DNA of 51,005 nt from NCBI GenBank assembly GCA_018262195.1, contig JAGTRS010000039.1, positions 1 to 51,005 of the forward strand. Reading direction: 5' to 3'. Positions 43,363 through 51,005 of the stretch are shown piece after piece (position 1 is the stretch's first letter; every line of letters begins with the position of its first letter). The notes under the pieces are model-generated. The model did no database searches. It saw only the letters and a list, made by a program, of their open reading frames with translations, and was not told the origin of the DNA. The translations under genes and the position numbers were made by a program. The stretch is from Pseudomonadota bacterium. GTDB lineage: Bacteria; Pseudomonadota; Gammaproteobacteria; Burkholderiales; Rhodocyclaceae.

Positions 43363-45503
43363 TTCACGGCAGCCCGACGCTCGCGACGCCGATAGCCGAT
43401 CATGGCAGGCACGATGGCCATGACAAGCACCAACAAGCTCAAGCCAAGCGGCCAGAACACAGGGCTGTTCCAGGCTCGTCTGGCGGCAGCCCGATCCGCA
43501 ACGTCAATACGCTGGTATTTCAGGATATTGTTGCCAACATCATTCGGCTTGCGGTTCTTCAACCAGCGATGACCAAGCGTGTAGCTCTTGGGATGCAAGC
43601 CGAAGACCCACGGCGCATCGTGATGCAGGATGCGATTCATCTGGCGGACAATGCCGAGGCGCTCCGGTGTGTTGTCCATATTCTTCATGCGCGCAAACAG
43701 GCGGTCGAATTCCAGATTGGCGTAATTCGAAGCGTTCTCGCCACCCTTGGCGACTTTGCCTTCATTGCCATCAAGCAGGAAGAAGAAGTTCTCCGGATCC
43801 GGATAATCGGCATTCCAGCCAAGGTAGTAGAGCTGGACATTACCCTTGCGAATCTTGTCCTGGAAACGGTTGAAGTCGGTTGAGCGAACGACGAGCTGGA
43901 TATCGATCTTGGCAAACTGCCTGGTCAGCCAGTCGAGGCGGGATTTCTCGCCCATGCCGCCGCCGGTGGTGTCGAGATTGACGACCAGTGGCTCGCCGGT
44001 CTTTTCGTCGCGACCATTCGGATAGCCGGCTTCGGCAACCAGCTTTTTCGCTGCCTCGACCGCCTTGCGCTTCGGCTTGCCATCGACCCAGTCGTAGACC
44101 GTACTGTCGATACCCTGCTCGCCAGCCTCGTAGCCGAAGATACCTGGCGGCAATGGCCCCTGCGCCGCAATGCCACGACCATTCTGGAAAATGGAAATGT
44201 ACTCTTCCTGGTCAATGGCAATCGAGATCGCCTGTCGCAGCTTGGTCGCCCGTGGCGACAAGCCACCGATGACCGGGTCAAGCATGTTGAAGCCCATGTA
44301 GAAGGTCGATGACTTGACCGAGGTGAGCAGGCGAATTCCCTTGTCACGCATCTCGTCAGTCAGCGCCACATCGCCGCCGACGTTGACGCGCACGGCTTGG
44401 TCGAAACTGTCGGAGGATATTCCCGAGGCATCGTAGTAGCCTTGGAGGAACTTGTTCCAGTAGGGGATCGCTTCCTTTTCGCGAGTGAAGATGGCCTGAT
44501 CAATGAAGGGCAGCGGTTTGCCACAATCTTCGAGCAAGCCCGCTGCACGGTCACCGGCTTCGCCTTCACAGGGATAGGCCTGGCCGTGGAAATTGGGGTT
44601 GCGCGACAAGACCATCCGGCGGTTGGGATCGTTTTCGCTCAGCATGAACGGTCCAGTCCCGACCGGCCACCAGTCCAGCGTCAGGTTCTTCACCGCCATG
44701 CCCGGCTGTGCAAAAAAGCGGTCAACCTCGCGCGGCACAGGGGCGAAGAAGGGCATGGCCAGCCAGTAGAGGAACTGCGGGTACTTGCCCTTGATGCGAA
44801 TGCGCCAAGTATGGCTATCCACTTTCTCGACACCGACCAGCGGGAAGGTATCCAGATCGAGCCACTCACCCGCCGGCTTCTCCATGGCGGCTTTCTGGAG
44901 CTGCTCGCCAAGTTCCTTCAGGCCGACGATCTTGTCCGCCATCATGCCAAAAATGGGCGAATGCAGACGGGGATGGGCAAGGCGCTTGATCTGGTAGATG
45001 TAGTCGTCGGCAGTCAGCTCGCGCGTGCCGGTAGCCGGAAAGTCAGCCACGGTCTGCCTGCCATCGGCAAGCTTGTTGCCCAAATACACAGGTTGCCCGT
45101 GGGCATCGACAGCAAAAGCCGGGTGCGGCTGGAAGCGGATACCCGGTTTCAACTTGAGTTCGTAAACACTCTCGGCAATACGTTCAACCATCACGTCGTG
45201 GGGCAATTCCCGGCCGGCCGAATCGAAAAAGCGCGGTATCGGCACTTGCTCGACGGTTGAAGGAATCAACTCGTACGGCCGCTTCAGGTAGTGGTATTGC
45301 AGTGGCGGCTCATAGATCTGCGCGGTAAAGGTAATCTCGTCCTCTGTGTAGGACTGGGCCGGGTCGAGATGCTTCGGACGGTCGGTAAAAGCCGTGTAGA
45401 GAATATTGCGGCCCGCATCGGCAATCGGATACGGATCGTTCCACGCCTGGCCGCAACCGGACAGGGCGATGACAACGGTTAGACCGGCACAGATTTTTCG
45501 CAT
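43359..45503 (-). CDS. Family 5 extracellular solute-binding lipoprotein, oligopeptide type
   Basis: This 714-residue protein starts MRKICAGLTVVIALSGCGQA, a lipoprotein signal with lipobox LSGC (Cys17). The large domain has SBP_bac_5 features: TDRPKHLDPAQSYTEDE, ADDYIYQIKRLAHPRL, GTGPFMLSEND, and YLGWNADYPDPENFFFLLDG. Near the C-terminus is a hydrophobic segment FWPLGLSLLVLVMAIVPAMI followed by basic residues, unusual for a binding lipoprotein and suggesting a second membrane anchor. No permease or ATPase genes are adjacent. The ATG at 45503 is chosen because it places the lipobox normally. Confidence 0.87.
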   Translation of the reverse strand: MRKICAGLTVVIALSGCGQAWNDPYPIADAGRNILYTAFTDRPKHLDPAQSYTEDEITFTAQIYEPPLQYHYLKRPYELIPSTVEQVPIPRFFDSAGRELPHDVMVERIAESVYELKLKPGIRFQPHPAFAVDAHGQPVYLGNKLADGRQTVADFPATGTRELTADDYIYQIKRLAHPRLHSPIFGMMADKIVGLKELGEQLQKAAMEKPAGEWLDLDTFPLVGVEKVDSHTWRIRIKGKYPQFLYWLAMPFFAPVPREVDRFFAQPGMAVKNLTLDWWPVGTGPFMLSENDPNRRMVLSRNPNFHGQAYPCEGEAGDRAAGLLEDCGKPLPFIDQAIFTREKEAIPYWNKFLQGYYDASGISSDSFDQAVRVNVGGDVALTDEMRDKGIRLLTSVKSSTFYMGFNMLDPVIGGLSPRATKLRQAISIAIDQEEYISIFQNGRGIAAQGPLPPGIFGYEAGEQGIDSTVYDWVDGKPKRKAVEAAKKLVAEAGYPNGRDEKTGEPLVVNLDTTGGGMGEKSRLDWLTRQFAKIDIQLVVRSTDFNRFQDKIRKGNVQLYYLGWNADYPDPENFFFLLDGNEGKVAKGGENASNYANLEFDRLFARMKNMDNTPERLGIVRQMNRILHHDAPWVFGLHPKSYTLGHRWLKNRKPNDVGNNILKYQRIDVADRAAARRAWNSPVFWPLGLSLLVLVMAIVPAMIGYRRRERRAAVK

Positions 45504-45597
45504 GGCACGCAGTTTAACAAATGCCTGCGACACCGCTTGACCTGTCCGGCGAGAATTGCCCACAATGCCTCAAACACCACAACACAGAGGCATCCGC

Positions 45598-46053
45598 ATG
45601 CTCGATACGAAAATCCCCGATTTTTCCCTGCCCGCCACCAGTGGCACAAGCTTCAGTCTGGCTGCCCAGGCCGGCAAAATAGTGGTCATCTACTTCTACC
45701 CCAAGGACAGCACCCCCGGCTGCACGACTCAAGGTCAAAACTTCCGTGACCTGCACGACCAGTTCTTAGCTGCCAACACGGTCATCCTCGGCATTTCCCG
45801 CGATAGTCTGAAATCACACGAGAACTTCAAGGCCAAGCAGGCATTCCCCTTCGAACTCGGCGCCGATACCGACGAAGCCATCTGCAACCTGTTCGCTGTC
45901 ATGAAAATGAAAAACATGTATGGGAAACAGGTGCGGGGGATAGAACGAAGCACCTTCGCCATCGACCAAAACGGCGTCCTGCGCCGCGAATGGCGCGGTG
46001 TAAAAGTCCCCGGCCACGTCCAGGAAGTTCTGGATTACGTCAAAACCCTTTAA
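45598..46053 (+). CDS. bcp: Thiol peroxidase, Bcp/PrxQ family
   Basis: This 151-residue peroxiredoxin begins MLDTKIPDFSLPATSGTSF. The peroxidatic Cys is C42 in KDSTPGCTTQGQNFRD. The usual PrxQ resolving Cys five residues later is Gln (Q47), so this is the one-Cys form that depends on another thiol. It reduces hydrogen peroxide and organic peroxides in the cytoplasm. AGAGG lies upstream of the ATG. It starts 94 bp from the divergent binding-protein gene. Confidence 0.93.
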   Translation: MLDTKIPDFSLPATSGTSFSLAAQAGKIVVIYFYPKDSTPGCTTQGQNFRDLHDQFLAANTVILGISRDSLKSHENFKAKQAFPFELGADTDEAICNLFAVMKMKNMYGKQVRGIERSTFAIDQNGVLRREWRGVKVPGHVQEVLDYVKTL

Positions 46054-46096
46054 GCGAAACTATCAACTTTACCCACCCTGACCAAAGGCCCAATCC

Positions 46097-47521
46097 ATGC
46101 CGCGCAAGCCCGCAGCCATCAAGAAGCCCGCCGTTACCAAAATCTTCGTCCTTGACACCAACGTGCTGATGCACGATCCCAGTTGCCTTTTCCGTTTTGA
46201 AGAACACGACGTCTTCCTGCCCATCATGACGCTGGAAGAACTCGACAACCACAAGAAGGGCATGTCGGAAATTGCCCGCAACGCCCGCCAGACCTCGCGC
46301 ATGCTGGACGAATTGCTGGCCAACAATGCCGATATCGACGAGGGAATTGATCTCTACGCCCCCTCCAGCAAACAGGCCAGTGGCCGGCTCTTCCTGCAGA
46401 CCGAAGCGATCAGCGCCGACCTGCCGCAAGGCCTGCCAACCTCAAAGGTTGACAACCAGATCCTCTCGGTCGTCATCCACCTGCAGAAGAAGTTCCCGAA
46501 GCGCCCGGTCATTCTGGTGTCGAAAGACATCAACATGCGCATCAAGTCGCGCGCCCTCAACCTGCTGGCCGAAGACTACTTCAACGACAAGGTGCTGGAG
46601 GATACCGACATCCTCTACACGGGCACCCGCGCGCTCCCCGACAACTTCTGGGACAAGCACGGCAAGGGCATGGAATCCTGGAAAAAGGACGCCAAAACCT
46701 ATTACAAGGTCACCGGTCCGCTTTGCACGCAGATGCTGGTCAATGAATGCGTCTGGCTGGAAAAGGACGGCCTGACGGCCATCGTCAAGGAAACTGCCGG
46801 CAAGACTGCAGTTCTCGAAACACTGGTCGATTACACACACCCGAAAAATGCGGTCTGGGGCATCATGGCGCGCAATCGCGAACAGAACTTCGCGATGAAC
46901 CTACTGATGAATCCGGATATCGATTTCGTCACCCTGCTCGGCCAGGCAGGCACCGGAAAAACGCTGCTGACGCTTGCGGCCGGCCTGACCCAGGTACTGG
47001 AAAGCAAGCTTTTCGTCGAAATCATCATGACCCGTGCCACTGTCCCGGTTGGCGAAGACATCGGCTTTCTGCCCGGTACCGAGGAAGAAAAAATGGCACC
47101 GTGGATGGGTGCGCTCGAAGACAATCTCGACGTCCTCACCCATACCGATGAAAGCAGCAGCGGCCCGTATGGCGGCGACTGGGGCAAGGCAGCGACCAAC
47201 GACATCATTCGCTCGCGGATCAAGGTCAAGTCGATGAATTTCATGCGCGGCCGCACCTTCCTGAAAAAGTACCTGATCATTGATGAGGCGCAGAATTTGA
47301 CGCCGAAGCAGATGAAAACGCTGGTCACCCGCGCCGGCCCGGGAACCAAGGTAGTCTGCCTGGGCAATATCGCCCAGATCGACACACCCTACCTGACCGA
47401 AGGCAGCTCCGGCCTGACCTACGTAGTCGATCGCTTCAAGGGCTGGCCGCACTCCGGTCACATAACGTTACAACGCGGCGAGCGTTCCCGTCTGGCAGAC
47501 CACGCCGCCGAAGTGCTATAA
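46097..47521 (+). CDS. PIN-domain plus PhoH-family ATPase
   Basis: This 474-residue protein joins an N-terminal PIN nuclease domain (IFVLDTNVLMHDPSCLF at ~16-32, DNQILSVVIHL, VILVSKDINMRIKS) to a C-terminal PhoH ATPase (Walker A GQAGTGKT at 282-289, Walker B YLIIDEAQNLTPKQMK). The PIN acidic residues are present. PhoH2-type (PIN-PhoH) proteins are thought to be RNA helicase/nucleases. It follows bcp after 43 bp and ends at a strong terminator. Confidence 0.93.
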   Translation: MPRKPAAIKKPAVTKIFVLDTNVLMHDPSCLFRFEEHDVFLPIMTLEELDNHKKGMSEIARNARQTSRMLDELLANNADIDEGIDLYAPSSKQASGRLFLQTEAISADLPQGLPTSKVDNQILSVVIHLQKKFPKRPVILVSKDINMRIKSRALNLLAEDYFNDKVLEDTDILYTGTRALPDNFWDKHGKGMESWKKDAKTYYKVTGPLCTQMLVNECVWLEKDGLTAIVKETAGKTAVLETLVDYTHPKNAVWGIMARNREQNFAMNLLMNPDIDFVTLLGQAGTGKTLLTLAAGLTQVLESKLFVEIIMTRATVPVGEDIGFLPGTEEEKMAPWMGALEDNLDVLTHTDESSSGPYGGDWGKAATNDIIRSRIKVKSMNFMRGRTFLKKYLIIDEAQNLTPKQMKTLVTRAGPGTKVVCLGNIAQIDTPYLTEGSSGLTYVVDRFKGWPHSGHITLQRGERSRLADHAAEVL

Positions 47522-47538
47522 TCCGGCATCAATCAAGG

Positions 47539-47567
47539 GGCCGTGTCAGTGACACGGCCTTTTCGTT
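47539..47567 (+). terminator. Rho-independent terminator after phoH
   Basis: GGCCGTGTCA, one base, TGACACGGCC is a perfect palindrome immediately followed by TTTTCGTTT, 18 bases after the stop. The hairpin stands between phoH and the transglutaminase-fold gene. Confidence 0.92.
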
Positions 47568-47600
47568 TCAGCCACGGATTAATTCCGCCGGAGGAGTCAC

Positions 47601-48884
47601 TTGAAACGTCGCAACTTTCTAGCATCAGTCGCCGCTCTCTCGCTATTCGTCTCTGACGCCTGGGCCACCAAAAAACAGGCCAAGGCCAGCACAGCCAAAC
47701 CCGCTTCTGCCAGCAGCAAGAAAAAAGGCGCTTCCGGAAAACCAGCAAGAAAATCCGGTGCGAAACCGGATCGCCACCAAAAGGGCAAAATCACTTATCG
47801 GCCTCAAGAGCCAGTGGCCCACACAGCCGATGACCCGGTTATCGAACGTCCTCCGCAAGGAACAAGTGCCTCCAGACTTCCCCCGGTCAGGGCGCCAGAA
47901 CCTCCTTCAGACTGGCGGACTTACGAAATCACCACCACGGTCAGCCTGAAGAACAGAAGTGGCTCAAGCAAGCTGTGGTTACCCCTGCCGCTCAATCAGG
48001 ACACCCTGTTTCAGCGCACGCTCGGCCACTCATGGACAGGCAACCCGGCCAATTCCGGAATGCGACGATTGCCGGATGGCGACCTTGAAGTCTTTTTCTG
48101 CGAGTGGCCGGATGGCGGCGATGCCAAGCTGCAGCTGACCACACTGGTGACCACCGCAGATCGACATTTCGATGTCACCAAGCGCACTGTGGCCCCGGAA
48201 CGCGAAGACATCCTGCGTCGCAACCTGCAGGCATCAAATTTGATCCCCAACGATGGCCTGGCCTTCCAGCTTGGCGAACGGATCCTTGGCCGCATCAAGG
48301 ATCCTGTCGCGCAAGCCAAGGCCATTTACGACTGGGTCGTTGATAACACCATTTACGACCCCAGCCTGCCGGGTTGCGGCACCGGCGACGTTCGCCGCCA
48401 GTTGATCCAGGGGCAATACGGCGGTCGCTCGGCTGACATCAACGGGCTATTTGTCTCAATCTGCCGCGCGATCGGCATTCCGGCACGCTGCGTCTACGGC
48501 CTGCGCGCAGGCTCCTCTCGCCTGTTCCGTGGCCTGGGCCTGAGCAGTGATGATGCGACCCACGGCCAGCATGTCCGTGCTGAATTCTACGTTCCTGGCT
48601 ACGGCTGGATTCCGGTTGACCCAAGCGACGTGCGACGGACGATTGCCATGGAGGCACTTTCCGACCGCGACAGCAAATTGATTTCTTTGAGAAAAATTCT
48701 GTTCGGCGTCTGGGAAATGAACTGGATTGCGTTCAATCTGGGAACGGACGTTATCCTTCCGGGGAAAAACTCCGCAATGCCATTCCTGCTTTTTCCGCAG
48801 ATGGAGCCTTCTGGCACCCGCTATGACGGAAGTAATCAGAGCGCCATCCAGTACAGCATCAAGACTCGTCAGGTCGTCCTCTAG
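47601..48884 (+). CDS. Exported transglutaminase-fold protein with Ser for catalytic Cys
   Basis: This 427-residue protein starts at TTG with a strong GGAGGAG ribosome site. A signal sequence MKRRNFLASVAALSLFVSDA is followed by a Lys/Ser/Ala-rich linker (residues ~23-66). The C-terminal half has the transglutaminase-like fold: GGRSADINGLFVSICRAIGIPAR, HGQHVRAEFYVPGYGWIPVD. In active relatives the first motif has Cys where this protein has Ser277; His324 and Asp340 are kept. So it may be a non-catalytic or Ser-based variant. It is probably periplasmic. The RRNFL start is twin-Arg-like, so Tat export is possible. It converges with dnaB 5 bp away. Confidence 0.85.
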   Translation: MKRRNFLASVAALSLFVSDAWATKKQAKASTAKPASASSKKKGASGKPARKSGAKPDRHQKGKITYRPQEPVAHTADDPVIERPPQGTSASRLPPVRAPEPPSDWRTYEITTTVSLKNRSGSSKLWLPLPLNQDTLFQRTLGHSWTGNPANSGMRRLPDGDLEVFFCEWPDGGDAKLQLTTLVTTADRHFDVTKRTVAPEREDILRRNLQASNLIPNDGLAFQLGERILGRIKDPVAQAKAIYDWVVDNTIYDPSLPGCGTGDVRRQLIQGQYGGRSADINGLFVSICRAIGIPARCVYGLRAGSSRLFRGLGLSSDDATHGQHVRAEFYVPGYGWIPVDPSDVRRTIAMEALSDRDSKLISLRKILFGVWEMNWIAFNLGTDVILPGKNSAMPFLLFPQMEPSGTRYDGSNQSAIQYSIKTRQVVL

Positions 48885-48889
48885 CCGGA

Positions 48890-50299
48890 CTAGTTCTGGG
48901 AATCGACAAACCCGCCGCTAGCCAGATTCTCGAAACGGGTATATTCGCCAATGAAGGCCATGCGTACGGTCCCGGTCGGGCCGTTACGCTGCTTGCCGAT
49001 GATCACTTCGGCCAAACCCTTGTTATCCTGGCTATCCTTGTTGTAGTACTCATCGCGGTACATCATCAGGATCACGTCAGCATCCTGCTCGATAGCGCCT
49101 GATTCGCGCAAGTCGGACATCATCGGGCGCTTGTCGTTACGCTCCTCGACCTTCCGGGAAAGCTGTGACAGGGCAACGATGGGCACCTGCAGTTCCTTGG
49201 CCAAAGACTTGATCGACCGTGAAATCTCTGATACTTCCGTCGCCCGATTTTCGCCTTGGCGGTTACCCGACATTAGCTGGATGTAGTCGATAACCAGCAA
49301 GCCAAGCTTGCCACCGTACTGGCGTGCCAAACGTCTCGCCCGCGCCCGCAGGTTGGCCGGACTCAGGCCACCTGTCTCATCGATATAGATCGGTGCCTCG
49401 TGCAACTTGCCCAGCGCAAACGACAACTTTGACCATTCTTCGTCGCTCATACGACCCGTTCTCAGGCTCTGGGAGTTCAAGCGGCCAATTGAGGCCAGCA
49501 TCCGCATGGCCAACTGAGCGCCGCCCATTTCCATGGAGAACACGCCAACCGGTAAACCGGATTCGACCGCGACATTTTCGGCAATATTCAGAGCAAAGGC
49601 CGTCTTTCCCATCGAGGGGCGCCCGGCCACGATGATCAGATCACCCGGTTGAAAACCCGAAGTTTTCTGGTCCAGATCGATGAACCCCGTCGGCACACCG
49701 GTGATATCCGAGGGATTATCGCGATCATGCAACTCCTGAATCCGTTCGACCACCTGGGTAAGCAAGGGATTGATGTGTACGAAGCCTTCATTGTGACCAG
49801 CACCGGCTTCAGCAATCTTGAAGATTTTTGACTCCGCCTCATCAAGCAGGGTTTCAGCATCCCGCCCGAGCGGATTCAGCGCATCGGCAGCAATTTCATC
49901 GGCAGTTGCCACCAACTGTCGGAGCACCGAACGCTCACGAACAATTTCGGCATAGCGTTTGATGTTGGCCGCCGATGGCGTATTCGCTGCCAGCTCACCG
50001 AGATAAGCCAAGCCACCGGTCTGCTCACCCTCACCCGCCGCATCCAACGCCTCAGCGACCGTAACCACGTCAGCCGGTTTGGCCTTTTCCAGCAGATTCC
50101 GAATTTGCCGGAAGATACGGCGATGCTCATCGCGATAGAAATCAGCATCGGTCAGCATATCGCCCATCCGGTCCCAAGCCTGATTATCGAGCAACAAACC
50201 GCCAAGGATCGACTGTTCGGCCTCAATCGAATGCGGCGGTACGCGCAAGTGGTCCAGCGTGGAATCGGGAATACGGGGTTTCTGAGGACGTTGGTTCAT
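48890..50299 (-). CDS. dnaB: Replicative DNA helicase
   Basis: This 469-residue hexameric helicase has an N-terminal domain starting with RVPPHSIEAEQSILGGLLLD, a linker, and the RecA-like domain: Walker A AGRPSMGKTAFALNIA, FSMEMGGAQLAMRMLAS, IDYIQLMSG and the Arg-finger region LRESGAIEQDADVILMMYRD. No intein is present. It unwinds DNA at the replication fork. Its ATG lies only 17 bp from the rplI terminator hairpin, so it depends on read-through or a promoter within that hairpin/rplI region. Confidence 0.97.
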   Translation of the reverse strand: MNQRPQKPRIPDSTLDHLRVPPHSIEAEQSILGGLLLDNQAWDRMGDMLTDADFYRDEHRRIFRQIRNLLEKAKPADVVTVAEALDAAGEGEQTGGLAYLGELAANTPSAANIKRYAEIVRERSVLRQLVATADEIAADALNPLGRDAETLLDEAESKIFKIAEAGAGHNEGFVHINPLLTQVVERIQELHDRDNPSDITGVPTGFIDLDQKTSGFQPGDLIIVAGRPSMGKTAFALNIAENVAVESGLPVGVFSMEMGGAQLAMRMLASIGRLNSQSLRTGRMSDEEWSKLSFALGKLHEAPIYIDETGGLSPANLRARARRLARQYGGKLGLLVIDYIQLMSGNRQGENRATEVSEISRSIKSLAKELQVPIVALSQLSRKVEERNDKRPMMSDLRESGAIEQDADVILMMYRDEYYNKDSQDNKGLAEVIIGKQRNGPTGTVRMAFIGEYTRFENLASGGFVDSQN

Positions 50300-50316
50300 G
50301 GCCTGAAGTTTAAAGT

Positions 50317-50344
50317 AAAAAGGCCTCGCTACTGCGAGGCCTTT
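50317..50344 (-). terminator. Bidirectional terminator between rplI and dnaB
   Basis: AAAAGGCCTCGC and GCGAGGCCTTTT form a perfect 12-bp inverted repeat with a TACT loop, with T-runs on both strands. It sits 21 bp after the rplI stop on the minus strand and 17 bp before the dnaB start. Confidence 0.9.
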
Positions 50345-50365
50345 TGTCGTGAGACGTTGCCGGAA

Positions 50366-50812
50366 TTACTCGGCAACAATCGCCACGGTGATGTTTGCCA
50401 GCACGTCGGTGTGCAGGGCAACGTCGAGCGGGAACTCGCCAATTGCCTTCAGCGGACCCTCCGGCATACGGACAGCAGACTTGTCGACCGTGAAGCCGGC
50501 GGCCTTCAGTGCTTCAGCGATATCGGCATTGCCAACGGAACCGAACAGGCGGCCATCCATACCGGCCTTGCGAGCAACGGTAACGGCGGTGCCATTCATC
50601 TTGTCGGCAACTGCCTGGGCTGCGGCCAGCTTTTCAGCAGCCAGCTTTTCCAGTTCAGCGCGACGGGCTTCGAACTCAGCCATGGCAGCCGGTGTTGCAC
50701 GCTTGGCCATACGTTGCGGAATCAGGAAATTGCGGGCGTAGCCGTCCTTGACCTTAACGATGTCGCCGAGGTTACCAAGGTTAACAACCTTTTCGAGCAG
50801 AATAATTTGCAT
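50366..50812 (-). CDS. rplI: 50S ribosomal protein L9
   Basis: This 148-residue protein starts [20 protein letters not shown] and continues with [18 protein letters not shown], the L9 N-domain signature. A long helix (residues ~45-75) joins it to the C-domain, which has [23 protein letters not shown] lies before the ATG. It follows rpsR by 18 bp in the standard rpsF-rpsR-rplI operon. Confidence 0.97.
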   Translation of the reverse strand: MQIILLEKVVNLGNLGDIVKVKDGYARNFLIPQRMAKRATPAAMAEFEARRAELEKLAAEKLAAAQAVADKMNGTAVTVARKAGMDGRLFGSVGNADIAEALKAAGFTVDKSAVRMPEGPLKAIGEFPLDVALHTDVLANITVAIVAE

Positions 50813-50830
50813 GTTTCGTCTCCTCGAAAA

Positions 50831-51005
50831 TTATTGATGGTTGTCGGTGTACGGCAGCAGTGCCATGAAGCGGGCGCGCTTGATAGCGGTGCCCAGCTGG
50901 CGCTGGTAGCCGGCCTTGGTGCCGGTCAGACGAGCCGGCATGATCTTGGCGTTTTCCTGGATGAATTCCTTCAGGACATCCACATCCTTGTAGTCGATCT
51001 GTTCG
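50831..51005 (-). CDS. rpsR: 30S ribosomal protein S18 (5' part beyond window)
   Basis: The visible C-terminal 57 residues read [20 protein letters not shown], then [20 protein letters not shown] and [17 protein letters not shown], the end of S18. It stops at TAA 50831-50833. The beginning lies outside the window. Confidence 0.95.
   Translation of the reverse strand, partial: EQIDYKDVDVLKEFIQENAKIMPARLTGTKAGYQRQLGTAIKRARFMALLPYTDNHQ

Overview
The window reads as chromosomal DNA of a betaproteobacterium, most likely of the Rhodocyclales (Dechloromonas/Azonexus-like). This is inferred from gene order (gyrA-serC-pheA-hisC-tyrA, aroA-cmk-rpsA, ubiG-gph, rpsR-rplI-dnaB), from the AroA-CMK fusion and from a periplasmic LigE ligase. 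No sequence search was run. There are no tRNA, rRNA, CRISPR or intact insertion-sequence signals.

Region 1 (1-2,100, minus strand): the start of rpsA and, upstream of it, an aroA-cmk fusion gene. Region 2 (2,170-31,180, all minus strand): a surface-glycan island of about 29 kb and some 28 genes, packed with 1-26 nt overlaps. From its promoter-proximal side it holds galE; a full pseudaminic acid (Pse) block (pseB, pseC, pseF, a Pse-type methylase, a wbpG/pseA amidotransferase with hisH-like and hisF-like partners, pseG, a formyltransferase, pseI); an O-acyltransferase; a large GT-B-like transferase; a Wzx flippase; two methyltransferases; four GT4-type glycosyltransferases; a NodB-like deacetylase; two AsnB-type amidotransferases; a decayed gene; and at the far end a PglC/WcaJ-type phosphoglycosyl transferase and a WbpM/CapD dehydratase. 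No Wzy polymerase, Wzz, ABC exporter or WaaL is visible. The genes could assemble and flip an undecaprenyl-linked oligosaccharide carrying a modified pseudaminic acid, for O-antigen, capsule or protein glycosylation.

Region 3 (31,264-38,896, minus strand): ligE-tyrA-hisC-pheA-serC-gyrA, an aromatic amino acid/serine operon. In related bacteria aroA directly follows tyrA, so the glycan island splits this supra-operon in two. Region 4 (38,915-42,212, plus strand): a TRZ/ATZ deaminase with a damaged N-terminus, an OmpA-family protein, ubiG and gph. Region 5 (42,190-45,503, minus strand): a methyltransferase and an oligopeptide-binding lipoprotein. Region 6 (45,598-48,884, plus strand): bcp, phoH and a transglutaminase-fold protein whose catalytic Cys is Ser. 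Region 7 (48,890-51,005, minus strand): dnaB, rplI and rpsR (partial).

The most interesting biology is the Pse block. It lacks the usual PseH acetyltransferase, has a formyltransferase-family protein in its place, and adds an amidotransferase/HisH/HisF set and a methylase. This predicts an unusual N-formyl or amidino, possibly methylated, pseudaminic acid.
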